64,000 nucleotides of DNA from Datnioides undecimradiatus. Lineage: Eukaryota > Chordata > Actinopteri > Lobotiformes > Datnioididae. Numbering within the stretch: the first letter of the stretch is position 1; each line of letters opens with the position of its first letter. Both the position numbers and the translations under genes were made by a program. Positions 1-13,269 of the stretch are shown here, piece by piece. Below the pieces are notes generated by a model. It made no database searches. It saw only the letters and a program-made list of their open reading frames with translations, and was not told the DNA's origin. The stretch covers positions 4,142,425-4,206,424 of the forward strand of contig WARS01000090.1 of the NCBI GenBank assembly GCA_008933995.1, written 5' to 3'.

Positions 1-1521
1 CAGCATCTAACAGACACTCAATAAGTACCTCGGTCTCACAGGCCTAAGATGTTATGATTTTATTCCAGTTCTACCGCACAGTGTTTAATTCAAAGATATA
101 CTTTCTTCTCTCACCTACAACAGCACCAGCCTCATCAAAGAACACACCAGCTAGCAAGCCATGCACTAATTATTAATACAATGAGACAGGTTGGAAATTC
201 ATGCATATCTGGAGCAGTGACCTCTGCCGACACGTAGATTTGTCTTTGTGATGTATCTGCTGTGACTACAGTATGGGAAAGCAATAAGCGGCACAGTTAA
301 AAAAGTAAGAGGGGATTTATCAGTAGAGGTGGTGAGTAAGTCGATGATAAATGGGTTAAACAGATGCTTTCCTGCCTTTGAAGGTAAGCGAATAAAAACT
401 AGGGGAAATGTGCAACTAGGTCAAAGTGGGAAAGGACTTAGCTTTAAAATGGAGAAGCAGGGATAATTATAGATGTAGAGCAAAGTGGAGTCGTATTGTG
501 AGAAAGAAGAGAAATTATTTGATCAGTAATTATTGTAATGACGTGGCGTAAGTAGTGGCGACGATGATCTAGGCTAAAGAAATGCCACCAAAACATAAGA
601 TACCAAGTTCTAAATGAGATGTGAAATTGAATGGAGTTGGTTCAAATGTTGATCTGTGTTTGCTGTTATGTGCCGTTTTTAGTATGCTGCTGTCTGAGCA
701 GTCCATGGATGATAATTATGTCTCGACCACATAAAATGCAAACGGTGATTACTGGTTTATACGCAGCTTCAGTCACTGCCGTGCTGTGCGCTGATAGGTT
801 CATCCAGGGTACGTGGAACGGATGAAGGACAAAAAGTTCAGGACTGCCATCCCGCCCTGACCCTTCCCACTGCTTCAGCAATCAATTCAGCTGTAATTAC
901 CAACAACGGCATCTGTCAGAGATCTGTATCTTATCTGAATGAGCGATTTGATAATAGAGTTTATCGGTGGAAATGACTGGTGAGATCTTTACCACGTCAA
1001 GGATACACAAGGGTATTTGAGGACAGGGTTCCACAAGAACAGTAGCTTATCAGATTAAGTACTGTTAGTTGGAAAAATAACAATGTTGGGTAAAGTTTGT
1101 TTTTTTTATTATAAGTGAGAGGACACACTTTACCTGTACAACAACAGCTGTGGAAAGAGATGACAAGGTGAGTGTATAGTCTTTGTCTACAGCCACTGCT
1201 GCTGATATGTGCGTTGACCATCATGGAATCAGTTAAGCGGCCCCACTTTCCTGCTGTGTCACCACACTCTCGCCGAGTGCTCTTCACGTTAGAGCCAGAG
1301 GAGCAGCCTCTGTAGGTCTCATCTCGTCAGGCTTAAACACGTCATCTTTGTGGTGTATTATGTGCTTTTCTGTGATTTTCTTTTTTAATTGTGGACTACG
1401 GATGACGCCCAGCTGCACTGAATAATGCTGTAGATCGGCTGCTGTTTTTAGACCCAGGCATATGCAAGTAACACTGTGAATGTTTGGTGAACAGAGCCCT
1501 GAGTTTGCATACCATATAATC
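1..1521. other. Unique non-coding sequence
   Basis: AT-rich, apparently single-copy DNA. Short open frames on both strands around 630-880 and 1000-1290 overlap each other antisense, lack recognisable domains and have no splice or codon context that supports them. I see no RNA gene or clear repeat here. Confidence 0.5.
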
Positions 1522-1687
1522 TATCCATCCATTCTCTTTACCCACTTATCATGTAGGCGGTTTGGAGTCTATCCCAGCATGTCTTGTTAAAACCCTAAAT
1601 AGGCTGGCACTGTATCGCAGGGCTAACATACAGAATTACAGTACATAGACAAATACATTCACTTAGAGTTTACTAAACCTGAACAGG
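1522..1687 (-). repeat. Fragment of a DANA/mermaid-type fish SINE (3' half)
   Basis: Read on the + strand this begins with ATCCATCCATTCTC and continues through 'cccacttatc', 'ggagtctatcccagcat', 'ggcactgtatcgcagggctaacata' and 'acttagagttt'. This is the reverse complement of the 3' half of the very common fish repeat that ends in GGATAAGCGGTTACGG...(GGAT)n. The same family occurs nearly complete in the opposite orientation at 57898-58210. The tRNA-like head is missing, so this is a truncated, diverged copy. The match is to a remembered consensus and not to an alignment. Confidence 0.65.
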
Positions 1688-1690
1688 TTT

Positions 1691-3626
1691 TGACCTTGAC
1701 CGTACCCTGAAAGTAAAGTAGCGGCTAATTAAATAGATACTGTAGATTACATATTAATAATAAGATCATTTAGAGCAAGATTATACACCAATTCTAAACT
1801 TAATAAACAGCAATCATCTCCCCTCTGCTAACTACATGTTCTCTTCTCTCGTTTTTCGCGCTGAAATAACTAAACAAATGCTATAATAACACGTACCCAT
1901 TCACTGCGTGCCCTCTCAGAAGATTTTCAACAATGACGAGTCAGTAAGCGATAGCCGCAGTTATAACCCGTCTGGCTCGACAGTCTGGCAGAAATGCAAA
2001 TTGATTTTTCACTGTAGGGTTCAACTTATCCTTGCAGATGCAAGACGATTTTTGTGTTTTATGTGACAGGATTTCAGAGGGTAATGTTCTGCTGTTTACA
2101 TCACTGCATCAATATTTCAGCTTCACCAAATTGCTCACTAATTTTTTGGGAAACTGTTACTTCCGTGCAATGTTTTGTGTGTTGCTGTGCAGCATCGTAG
2201 TGGCTAGTTGCTTGGGATGTGTCTGCCAGGTGGTTTATTTTGTTCAGAAGTTGAGAGGATCTCTTCCTCCTTGAACAAGGACTCCTTCATGAGTTTGCTT
2301 TAGTTGCTCTTATAGGCTTTTTTTCCCACTGAATTCCCAACATGCATGACAGACATGGCACAACGCAACACTTGTGGCATGTATTTATAGGTCAGTATTA
2401 CCCAAATTACAGACAGGATATTATTCTAGACAGAATTATGCGGATTAGTTGCACCAGCTACGACAGTAAAATTACGTCTTACAAATTAATATGATCATTA
2501 ACACACAAAATGTGACATTCTCCCACTCAAATGTAAAGTGCAGGTATGAGTGTCGACTGTTAACAGAGAGCTCAAAGGGCAAATGAGCGCTGTGAGCAAA
2601 TACACCATGCCTTTTTGGTTGCCATGCAACTGTTAGCTAACCTGAATTTTAAATTAAAAAGGGAATAAAAATGCAAAAACAGTAATTGATAGGAGGACGT
2701 TTTAGCAGAAGCATCTTTATTTGCTCATTTTCGAATATGATGATAAGACGCTGACTGAGACAGAGAGTTTAATAATTAAAGCGATGAAGATGAATGCTAC
2801 CTAGCAGGTGCCGCACAGTCCATGCCTGTGTGAGACTGACATAACATGTGACACGGTTTTGAGCATGCAGCGACGCACCCATGGCCACATCCAAAACTGC
2901 ATAACCCCCCTCCTCTCTTGCTACGTGTGTGTGTCTTTCTCTCCCGGTGTTTCTGTTTGTCTCTCCTGGTGCGCGGCCTTCTCTCACCCTGGGTGCCTTC
3001 CTCTCTCCCCGCTGGTGTCCGTCTCTCTTTTTTATTTCTCCTAAGTATGGCATGAGGTGAAAAATCTGAAACTAGTTTTCATTTTCTGTGTTGATCCTTT
3101 CTAACTCTATCAAGGGATCACAGGAATGTGATAATGTTTACACTATGTTGTACTCTTCCACAAATAGGAAACCAATTACATAAAATGAAATTAAAAGCAA
3201 TGTACAAACAAGTATCCCCTGTTGTCAACCACAGACTTGAAAAGAAGGCCCTTTTTACTTTTTAGTGGAACACACCAAACATTTAATAGTAAGTTTAGGT
3301 TCACACAAGCTATGGAGTCAGCAAGTCAAGTAACAGTAAACCCCACCCCTCCTTCACCATTAACTTCTTTCTATTTTATATATAAAAGAGTTCTTTCCAT
3401 ATACTGCAGATAGAATGGGGCTAAATACACTTGGCTTGTTGCTAGCTCACTTAGCACTATACTATGTCACAATTTAATTTCAACCTTCCCTGAGGTGTGT
3501 GAGGCCTTACTGCTTCTTTTCACAGTAATTCCTGATGTGACACCTGAAAAACTTTTGAGGAGCACAGTTGGACTGAGGGGCTGGACTGGTTACAGTGGGA
3601 CAGTCAGATTATGCATTGAGGACTAA
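1691..3626. other. Unique non-coding sequence
   Basis: No gene seen. A pair of overlapping antisense open frames at about 2770-3050 falls in a pyrimidine-rich stretch (repeated CTCTC/TGTCT motifs), which explains why both strands stay open. The rest is AT-rich single-copy DNA. Confidence 0.45.
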
Positions 3627-3691
3627 ATGAATAGAATAGAATAGTACTTTATTAATCCTTTGCAGGAAATTCTCATGTTACAGCAGCCCTG
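3627..3691 (-). mobile_element. 5'-truncated LINE 3' end with pentanucleotide tail
   Basis: On the minus strand the sequence reads 'gctgctgtaacatgagaatttcctgc', then 'aaaggattaataaagta', then a short (TTCTA)n run. Fish LINE 3' ends commonly have this order: CTGCTGTAACA...GAATTTCC...GG(A/G)ATTAATAAAG followed by a simple repeat. Only the last ~65 bp are present, as expected of target-primed insertion with severe 5' truncation. The family (Rex1, L2 or other) cannot be decided from so short a piece. Confidence 0.6.
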
Positions 3692-4699
3692 AATAATACA
3701 ATGAGCAGGTTGAGGACGTAGCTTTCGAGTTGTTTAAAAGTACATTAACCTGACATCGTTCTGCTTTCTCCTCAAGATTACTAAGGCTAACGGCGGTCGC
3801 AGTCCAGATCCAGACCTGTTTGGACACAAACCTGTAACTGATGAATCATTGTGCCGTTGCAGGCTTTTACAGCTCCTGTTTAAAAGGAACAAATGATCAC
3901 ATTGACTGTGATTACTTTTTGACACAGCAATTGATTTAACTTTACATCTGTGTGTTATTATGAGTTATTCTGCTTGGAAAATTACATTTTAGAGGGTTGA
4001 GAGTCAACATCGATGTCACACTGGTGACCAGTGTACTGATGCGACACACCTGGTAGACGCCAGAAGAACAACAGCGAATAATCGATTTGTCCTTTTTGGC
4101 TCTGTAACAGTTTTCAACTTTATTTATTGTCTTTCAGATTCCCACTTTTTTTTACCCATAAAAGATAGAAAAGACTGTCTGACTCCGGAACAGACTCTCC
4201 AGGCATTCACCATCAGTCTCACTATCTATGAAGATATGATGAGTTGCAGTGTGGGATTATAAGAAGAAAGTATTGTGAATCCCACGTTTTGCTTTTGGGT
4301 TGCTTCATTGTGAGAACTTCCTTAGGCATATAAAGTGCATTAATTTCACACTCAGACTTCAGACGCTCTAATAAAATGGTAGGGGGTAAAAAAAAAAAAA
4401 AAAAAGCGTTATATAAGGATACAAAAACAGCCCTGTCCTGTGGCTACAGGTGAGTCAAACCTGTTCCCTGAAGCCAGGGAAACAAAACATGCACGCAAGG
4501 ATAAAATATCCTCATGTTAGACTTGCAACACGCAGAGTCAAGCTCTCTGCTTGCAGGCACATTACATTAGGGTTCGCCATGGTTTCAGTTTTCCTGTAGT
4601 TTTACTTACTAACCTCCATAAGGTAAATAATTACATATATGACTTTTATATTTAATTATTCCATGGTGCCTGTTATACAACACGTCAGTTAGTGAAATT
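3692..4699. other. Unique non-coding sequence with an A-rich run
   Basis: No gene seen. It holds an A homopolymer of about 17 bases near 4389-4405 and otherwise ordinary AT-rich sequence. Confidence 0.45.
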
Positions 4700-4790
4700 A
4701 CAACATGGAAGGAAGATATTTTGGGCACAGCTAGGCTAGCTGCCTCTGATCTTTATGCTAAGCTTAGCTAACTGCTCGCTTCACAATACA
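4700..4790 (+). repeat. Fragment of a 'gctaagctaagcta' fish inverted-repeat element
   Basis: The stretch 'ttttgggcacagctaggctagctgcc' followed by 'gatctttatgctaagcttagctaact' matches the core of a dispersed fish repeat that I recall as '...gacagagccaggctagctg...ccagtctttatgctaagctaagctaa...'. Larger copies lie at 13270-13736 and 46694-47491. The flanks of this piece are too diverged to place the ends. Confidence 0.55.
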
Positions 4791-5450
4791 TCATCGTATG
4801 AAAGGAAGAATTTCAAAAAAAAGAAAAAAAAAGAAATGTGCTCATCATTCCTTCATCGGGGATCTGTTCAGAACATCACTGGAAATGTTAATTGTTTTGT
4901 AAACTACTCATGTTTCGGTGGAAACAGATAATATGATCAAAACAACAGTGCAAGGTTTTTTTTTTTCAGTCAATCAAATGTACAAAACCCTTGTCTCCTC
5001 TTCAGCGGTGTGCTCCAGGGAACAGATGCAATGCAAATTTGTGAAACTTTTTTTTTGTTTGTTTTTCAAGATTCGAGACAGAGACAGATGTGTGCACTTC
5101 ATTAAAAACATGCATAGGCATTCAGACCCATTTATAACTTAACATTCGGTGCACACTTGGTTTGATTTTAAAGTGTCTACATCTTCACTATCAAAACCCA
5201 ACCATTCCTCACTCTGTTTTTTTTTTTAGACATTATGCAGGTCAGTTCTTTGGCGTTTTCATTCTCCGATGTACAGCCAGTGGGGAAAAGTGTCACTTCC
5301 TTATTTTCCGACCGCCTGACTTTTATTTATCCTTCATCAGATCCATCTATGCATCACATCTGTCTCTCTCTATTCGCCCTTCCCGGACCTGATTTGTTTT
5401 GGTCCTTCATCATTTCCCCACTCCTCTTGTTCTTTCTCTCACACTCTTAT
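4791..5450. other. Unique non-coding sequence with T/A homopolymer runs
   Basis: Contains an A-rich run near 4815-4835 and T runs near 4956, 5050 and 5218, then a pyrimidine-rich approach to the C homopolymer at 5451. Open frames here are kept open by the pyrimidine bias; nothing else is recognised. Confidence 0.4.
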
Positions 5451-5466
5451 CCCCCCCCCCCCCCCC
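5451..5466. repeat. C16 homopolymer (G16 on the minus strand)
   Basis: Sixteen consecutive C residues in a pyrimidine-rich context. On the minus strand this is a G16 run capable of G-quadruplex formation. Length is prone to sequencing and assembly error. Confidence 0.9.
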
Positions 5467-5558
5467 GACTTCTGCTTGTGTGGAGGGTTTGCAAACAGAC
5501 ATCACTGACAATGAGAGCCAATTCACTGTCAAGAAGGTCTGTCTTATGTGTGTTTATC

Positions 5559-5580
5559 TATGTGCGTGCGTGCGTGCGTG
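5559..5580. repeat. Short (GTGC)n tetranucleotide tract
   Basis: About four to five GTGC units, 'tgtgcgtgcgtgcgtgcgtg'. Alternating purine-pyrimidine, short and probably unremarkable. Confidence 0.75.
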
Positions 5581-6280
5581 ATTCTGAGTGTTTGTTTCTG
5601 TCAAGAGTAATGCAAGGTTAGAGGGAGAAAATATTAGCATATTTGCCATCTAGTTTTATACAATTGCCGGTCGTTCAACAATCTTTGAAACAGAGAATGA
5701 CAGACACAAGGAGAGAGTAGACACTGAGAGAGGACTGTGAGTGGAAGAAGGATTGCTCATTCTGGTTTTGATGTTGAGGTCAAGTTTATTTACAAGGAAA
5801 ATCAGTGAAGATAAAGACACCTGAAATTCAGGCTGGATTAAAGTCCTGTGCAAACAGACCATGCATAAAAGATGATTGCTTCAAGACGCCCACATGCTCA
5901 CACACAAACATAATTTTAATCAGCCAAATATCAAGGTCTTCACACTCTATTCCATGGTTACCAATCCCTGCGCCACCAGCTATGGAGTGAATTAATGTGT
6001 ACCGAGAGATTTTCTCCAAAGTGAAGATAATCAGTGTCTTCATTACATTATAATCTAAAAAAATGCATCGTAAATATCATTATTACCAGATTAATATGCG
6101 TTATGGAGGAAAAGATACATGAATATATTGACATTTGCCTTGGCCCGCAATTCAATCGGCGTGTCTTTGATATGAATATGCTTGGTTTCATGAGATAAAA
6201 ACAATCAATGTGCCACCGTGTGATGATCTTATCGTAATTGGGTCCAGCCCCTCTATTGCATTCACCTTCTGTGTTCTGAG
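5581..6280. other. Unique non-coding sequence
   Basis: No gene or recognisable repeat. Overlapping sense and antisense open frames between 5800 and 6050 have no domain similarity that I recognise. Confidence 0.45.
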
Positions 6281-6302
6281 TGTGTGTGTGTGTGTGTGTG
6301 TG
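6281..6302. repeat. (TG)11 microsatellite
   Basis: Uninterrupted TG dinucleotide repeat. Confidence 0.95.
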
Positions 6303-9300
6303 TTATCGTGGTAAAATGTGGTGTGGTGGAAGCTACCGCAGAGGCAGTTTGGAGGACTTTGGCACGTCTGTCTCTCCGTCTCTAGACATGCCGCGTCACA
6401 GCTGTAGCACGATATAGTCACAAAACTTTGCAGGTGCGTAGATCAAAATAAAGTCCGAGTGAGATAACTGGTGCCGTCTGACCCCCAAGGACTGAGTACT
6501 TAAAAGCAGTAATGCAGCAGTGACCAGTGAATGTCGACATGTTGATCCGTGCCGCATTCTTGTATATTTTGCTTGTGGGTGTAAATTTCTTTTTGTATTG
6601 ACACGCAATCGATAAAGTAACATTATTAGTGTAATTTTACTGATAGCAGCAATTCATTTTATCTCGACTGGTTCTGTTTCACCCTTAAAAATCGACACAT
6701 GGATCATCAAAATCTTAAAATTCTGGCCACAGCAAACATTTTGACTTTGGTGAGGTTGTGAGCTCAGCTTAGTTGGTAACTAGAAAATCCAAAAGTGGAG
6801 TTTGAATAAATTAACATAACTCTATTTGGACTCTCGACCCATAAATGAGCATGGTCTGGATAGTTTGCTATGGGTGATAAGTCACCAAAGTTGAACCCCC
6901 ATGTGACACACTCACTTATACAAATGTCGCCTCATTGAGCGGATATGGATATAATTTCGTTGGGATTAATTGATTTTGCAAAGAACTTAGCTGTTTTTAA
7001 ACCTGGCATCCAAAAATAACATTATGCTTGGCTCACATTAAGAGAGATCATTCAGTCACATGTTCACGAGTGTATGTGTGTGTGTGCCCATCGATCGTCC
7101 CTGTAGTCATTTTACCTTGGGCTCGATTTTAACAGAAAACCTGTTTCACTTTGTTTTGCCACAAGTTTCTTCACAGACTTGCTGCCTCCCCTAGACAAAC
7201 ATTTGTTAAGAAAAGTGAGATCATTCTTTAGCCTCATGTGGCTCTAACCGCAGAGAGCCATTTACTCTGGAAATGAACACTAATTTCGAACGCTCGGACA
7301 AGACAAACACACTCTGGGTGACACAGAGAGACAGAGAAAGAGGCATCATCATTCACCAGTTGCCGTATAAATCCTGAGCCAGTTGTTTTAGTGCTGCTGA
7401 CTGGGAAGGAGGAATGTAAGCATTATCACCACAGACATGCTTTATGTTCCCTATTACACTGACTAATTGAATGTTTGCCTATATCTAATGAGGTGGGTTG
7501 CCCCTGGAGTATTTGTATATCTGTGTGTGTGGAAGTGCGCGTATGAGGTATCTGTTGTCAGCAGATCCTGTGGTGTAGTGCAATTTTGGTCGCCACTTCA
7601 GTCCAATAAAACAAAGTCTCAGTGCAAACACAGGTGCACTGAGTTGTTTTTACTTTTGTTGCGTTGGAGGTAATGATAGCCAATATCACTGAAATCATTT
7701 TCCTGTACTTGACATAAACTGCCTAGTATATGTTTAAATGCAAAAATGAAATGTACGTTTTAACACAGCTCTGGAAACTACTTCAAGTGCCTCGGCCAAG
7801 TCATTTTCGTTTTAGTATATCTTTTATTGCATCCGCTCAAAACAGGCGCAGTACGGCTCTCGCGCTCACTCCCCGCGATTTAACTGGTGGTGGAGTAGTA
7901 AAGTCAGCCGATCACGTGTTCCTTTAAACTGGTTACCCATCTGTCAGTCATCTGTCAGTCACCATTAAGTAGTTTGTGGCAATCAAAAGCCAGCAGTTCA
8001 ATCCAGCTGCCTGTCAGGTGCAAAGAGGAGCGACTACACGTCTTTTTTTAGATGCGCCGTGTCTCTCTGAGTCAACCCAGTTTCTCCCAAAAGTAATTTC
8101 AAATACAAGTCTTAGGATATGGTAAGTTTGGCAGCTATAACAGCTGCTCAGTAAAGAAAAGCTTCTTGTAATTATGACAAATTACATCATAATGTGGAGG
8201 AAATGTTCCTTCTATTTGCCCGATGATAAATGTTCTTTGCTTGAGAGAGGGAAGTCGTCTTGGCTGAGTTTGGAGTGTGAACCAAAGCTGGCAGTTTTTT
8301 GTAGTTTGAAGCTTAGGCACCTCACTCTTATTTTCATATTGAGCCTTGTCTGATATGTGCCTTTTAGGCTGCGTCAATCAATATCTTCATATTAATCCAC
8401 AAGGAATTACTACTTAATTCGGCAGCATCTCTCACCCTTACAGAGCCTTTTGGACCTTTTGACTCACCGTCTTGGTTTTATGATCCGCAACTGTGCTGTT
8501 CTGTCTCACGGCTCTCATCAGCCTAATAAATAAACCCACTAAAGGCCAGTACCAAACAGCAGATTCATGAAGTTAGTGAGCATTTAGCAGTGAATAAGCA
8601 CGGAGACTCTGATTGACATAAACGCTAATGTGACTTATTGTCAACTGAGTGCGTCACAGGCCAAAGGCTTTGTTAACATTTACAGCACATCAACTTTAAA
8701 AGCTACCTGTAACGTTTTACCGCTTTAAACCCAGGGCTCTGGTGTTGATATTTTAAATCTAAGCTATCAAATCATTACATTGAATTTGACGAAATAATTC
8801 ATGAATCGTTTTTATTTTGATTGTGGCGTCAAAAAAAATAAATGGGATTGACTTTAAATTGCTGGGCTTGTTCAGAACTTTCTCAGGATTGAAAAACATG
8901 TTTGGACTTTTGACCCAAACTGCGCTGAAACAATAATGTTATATTCTACTGTGTGCTTGACTTTAAATCCACAGGGGATTGAGTGCGATGCAGAAAGTAG
9001 TCCAGAGCCTGTCCTGGATTCACGAGTGTTCGGGGTGGTCGTCAGTAGCGGAGTAGAGTCCCTTACATCCCTGTTTTATTTTGGTGATTCCCACTTTTCT
9101 TACTACAGTCTCAGAACAATTCAGCACCGCTGCTACCACTTCATTACTCTCTATATGTAATGAAGCTCTCAGTACAAGTTCAAACAGGAATCCCCTTTAT
9201 AGGTTTTTCCCCACTCACTCTGGCTCACAGTAATTGTCACCCACTGAGCACTCTGGCTGTCTGCTCAGGCTTGTTTGTCACCAGGTGCTTTTTATATTAA

Positions 9301-9609
9301 CAAGCTGATATATCTCATTGCTTTCATTTCATTTTGTGTGCCAGCTTCATTTCTCTAACAAAGTATAAATAATAAATATAAAAAAAAAAAAACCAAAACC
9401 CAACTATCACAGAACAGCAGTAATGGTGTCGTTATTTCTTTTAAACCAAGCGCACTCTCTTCTCCTGATTTCTTGCTGTCACTGCAATAAACAGCTCTGC
9501 TGAAGCGCGATTCACACTGAGTAACTCTTCAAGGAAAACCGTGTGTGTGCAGTCCAAAGTGGGACTGAGCCATCTGATGTGGTTGAGTGAGATTTAGATT
9601 TGGTGTCAC
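6303..9609. other. Unique non-coding sequence
   Basis: Long single-copy stretch without a defensible exon. A small CpG-richer patch lies near 7845-7915, including an E-box CACGTG, but no open frame or promoter architecture accompanies it. At 7937-7958 an 11-mer, CATCTGTCAGT, is repeated in tandem. AT-rich sequence continues to the T homopolymer. Confidence 0.4.
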
Positions 9610-9637
9610 TTTTTTTTTTTTTTTTTTTTTTTTTTTT
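9610..9637. repeat. T28 homopolymer
   Basis: Twenty-eight consecutive T residues followed by CCC. It could be the reverse-strand poly(A) tail of an old retroposed copy, but no recognisable transcript body or target-site duplication is adjacent. Confidence 0.9.
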
Positions 9638-12600
9638 CCCTGTCGCCCCACTTGTTAGAATTTCAACACAACTCTTGGGTTATGTTTGTGTTCCACTGTG
9701 TGGCTCAGTTCAGATGAATCATGGGTTTGACTCATTCACAAACGCTCTCTGAAGTATTGTACATTTTAGACGCACAACCAAACATTCGCACATACACACA
9801 CGCATCCTTTTCTTCCTCCCATTGCTATTGATTTACTTGTCTAGCCAGCCAGGCGCTCGTTCTTGGAGGACATTAGGGCAGAATATGGTATAGAGGTATT
9901 GATCAGTTGTGAGACATGACATCATAAAGTATATAAAAATATGTATCTTCATTAATTTCCAGAATATTTGTATATTTGCGCAATGTTTTAGGTTGTTTTT
10001 ATTATTGTTATTGCTTTTTTTTGAAGTACACAACTGTGCAAGATTGTATATACACGCATTCGGAGTTGTTTTGTTTTTCATTTTGTAAGTATCTCTGTCT
10101 GCAGGCTATCTATGACCCAAGTCACCTGAGGACACAGTCCTCTCTTAATAAGCAGAAAGTGGAGGGAAGTGCCGATGTCAGCAGAATGAGGGGCATGCTG
10201 TAGCACACGCAGCCCAGCCTGGTGCGTATTTACAGCAGCACAATCTATCTGCTCCATATCTATGGTCCTGAGCCTGCATAATCATATCAGTGCTGATCTT
10301 TAAACCACACATGTTGCAGCGCTATCTCTTTAGAGGCTGGATTTATTGCGTCTAACTTATCCCCTAGGGAGCTGTGTATATCTGTGCGTTCTGTGTTTGT
10401 TTGTGCATGTGTGTATCCCTATGTGTGTGTGTCAATACTTATCTTAAAGCCCCAGTGTTCCAGGCCTGGTTGTTGTAATTCAAGCTGATGTTAATCTCTA
10501 TTCTTCAGTCTCTTCTCCAAGTAAAGAAGAAGTAAAACTACAATGATAGGGTCAGGGTCATTTCCTCTTGCTAATGGCTACTAATAGGTTTTGTTACAGA
10601 TAATCTGGGTCTAATGATGTGGTTAGCGGCCACTCACACTTGCTCTGGGTCACTATTGAAGATTCTCCAGTCAATATGTGTTCGAGTCAAGGGCTTCCTG
10701 GCTGGTGAAACTTGCCTGGTCTTGAATATTCAAATAGCTCGCTTGCTAGTTGTCCAGACAGACAGAATGACAAGAGTCTTGCAGGGTTAACGCCGTGCTA
10801 CATTACTACAACACTGACCTCACAGATGAAAGAATCCCCTCTGGAGCTTAGTCAATTGGAACAAATGACCTCTTTCGAGTTTAAGGGTAACAGAGACATC
10901 AGAGCACTTTCTACTGAGAATTGTGTAATTTGAGAGACGTTTGGTGGCAACCTTCAGTACATTTACTTTTGATTAAAAAGATGCTGAACCAAATGAAATC
11001 CCTGTGACTGCTATTATACACACACACAGTTTCATTTAGTCAGACATCTTTTGATTGTTAACCAGCCTCACGTTTTACATCAACTTCTGAATCTACTATT
11101 GACATTACATGACGGTCACATGACTCATTCCAATTTGAAACAACTGCTTTGCCCCACAGCGGGGCAAACAACAAGTACAGCAGGTGAAAGTTGAACCAAG
11201 AAACTGGTGGCTGCATTTTATAGATCCCAGCTATTTGTTGAGTACAATGTTCTGAATAATATTTCTGAATAAAAGGATGGAAATAAACACTCAAGTTATA
11301 TTTATCCAGAACTTTTATATGATTATTTTCACAAAAGAAAATTCAGATGAACGAGGACAAACACATTATTCAAAATATTCTAAACCGTGGATAATTTTTT
11401 TTTTTAATAAAATGCAAAAAGAAAAGTCTAGAAAGGTTTTTAAACTTGGTCGAGGTAGAAAAGTTGTGTTGGAAGTTGACAAAATGCAATGAAAACAGAT
11501 TTAGAAATCATCAAATAAATCATGTGACTTAAGTGTCTGCTGAAGCCTCTGAAAGACAAAAAATAGACAAAACCATCAAATCTGTTAAATTAATACATAA
11601 GACAAACAGAAAATGCCATTTTTTCCCATCAGGTTTTTTCCCCCCACCAATCAGATTCGAAATGCACTCATTGTATCATTTGATTGCGCCCTCTCAGCCA
11701 CAATGTTATAATCAAACCTGAATGGGTGATTAGTGCCACCTACATCTTATATTCATGAATCGACTCCCAGTATTTGCAGTAGTGGATGGAACTGCAGATA
11801 TGTATTTACACAATAAAAATAATCCTGTGCTATACTCAGCACCTGGCTACTTTGCTGGTAATCTGCCTTGCCTCATTTTTGGCACTAGCTAATGTTACTA
11901 TAACGGAGTTGCATTTTACAAAGTCAGCTTTATTTAGTATTACAGTTTATTGTTTTTACTTATGGTGTCAAATCCATGTTTTCTAACTTTGGTGAAAAAA
12001 AGCAACTATAGTTTTCTTCAGGCACACTTTCTTTGCACCTCATCACCATCAGTTTTGGATTTAAAACGATCTACACAGATGATTGATTATATTTCATTCC
12101 TCCTTACGGCTTTTAGCAGCAAATTCAAATAAAAAGTGACAGCACCGTTGGGCTTAGATTCAGGGCTGGAACGCTCCACGGTCTCCATTTCTAGACTAAA
12201 TACGTCATAATGGGCCAGCAAAGTCAATCCCATTTCAAAGACACAACCGGTATATCTTTCACAGCCCACAAAATCCCATAATCCATTGTGCTCTCATCAG
12301 GTGATCCTTATCAGCTCAAACTCATGTAAGGTATCACGTGACTGTGTCACATTTACCAAGCATTTGCACTGAAGTGGCCATTGATCACTAGTTATCCCCT
12401 GACTTAGATCAATGGAAAGCCCCCGCACGATAGCAGAGGTAGTGGTAGTAACACAGTGTCTCTAGTTTATAATCTATTGTTCATGCTGTGTCACTCCTTG
12501 GATGGCCATGCAGCCTTTTTACCACCTTCCTGTCTTGTGCAATGTGCACAAGCTCTCCTTCAGTCTGTTTTTTCATCTGGACATCTCTGGGTGTGACTCA

Positions 12601-12967
12601 GGTGTTGGTTTCTTTGCGATCGATGACCAACTGGCAGGGCAGAGCCTGTGCCCAAACTCTCACCTCGTGAACAGGGCGCACTCCCTGATTTAATCCCTTC
12701 CACCCCACCAATGTCCAATGTGCCTACCTTCCTCCTAGAATCATCTTAACAGAGAAACACTGACCCAAAGCAGTGCACATGTTGCTTCATGTTGACCTGC
12801 TGCAGACACGGGAGTGAACAGTGGCAAAGTTTTGAGGTGTTTGAATCTTGAGAGTAGGTCACAGTGATTTATGAGCTCCTTCTGTGAGTGTGTGTCTGAA
12901 CAATTGTACATTTATTTGTATGAATACGTGTATATGTGAATTTCTGGGTGTTTTTAAACTAAATTGC
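9638..12967. other. Unique non-coding sequence
   Basis: No gene seen. A small GC hairpin sits at 11148-11168. AT-rich stretches at 11270-11560 keep several frames open without meaningful content. There is nothing I recognise as a repeat family. Confidence 0.4.
11148..11168. other. Short GC-rich inverted repeat
   Basis: Arms TTTGCCCC (11148-11155) and GGGGCAAA (11161-11168) around the 5-nt loop ACAGC. It would form a stable 8-bp hairpin. No T run follows it, and bacterial-type terminators are not expected in this genome, so I assign no function. Confidence 0.6.
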
Positions 12968-13017
12968 TTGTGTGTGTGTGTGTGTGTGTGTCTGTGTGTC
13001 TGTGCATGTGTGTGTGG
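12968..13017. repeat. Interrupted (TG)n microsatellite
   Basis: A (TG)11 core followed by TC-interrupted TG units to about 13017. Confidence 0.9.
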
Positions 13018-13269
13018 AAGGCAGAAATAATTATGAGCAGGTTAGGACGCACTGTATTTACTTAAGGATATCCAAAACATGGTTTAATGTGACCTCGCCA
13101 CTATGGGCATAAAGTGTTTTTGCAGTGACGAGATCTGTTTTCAGACGTATAAGCACCTGTTTCACTTCTCAAATACTTCTGCTGTGAAAGTTCCTGCTTC
13201 AGGAGGCACCACATTTTGCCACGATGACACACAGACATGCACAAGGTGAAAACAATAACAGGCTGCCGC
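13018..13269. other. Unique or strongly diverged sequence
   Basis: Could be the decayed left end of the inverted-repeat element that follows, since full copies of that family are longer, but I cannot match it. Confidence 0.3.

Noticed and set aside
7968-8025. 'agcagttcaatccagctgcc', a B-box-like motif
   Set aside because: No matching A box at proper spacing and no repeat tail.
9610-9637. T28 run as the poly(A) tail of a processed pseudogene
   Set aside because: No open frame or gene-like sequence on the appropriate side and no target-site duplication seen.
11148-11168. GC hairpin as a transcription terminator
   Set aside because: No T tract follows, and this mechanism is not expected in a vertebrate genome.
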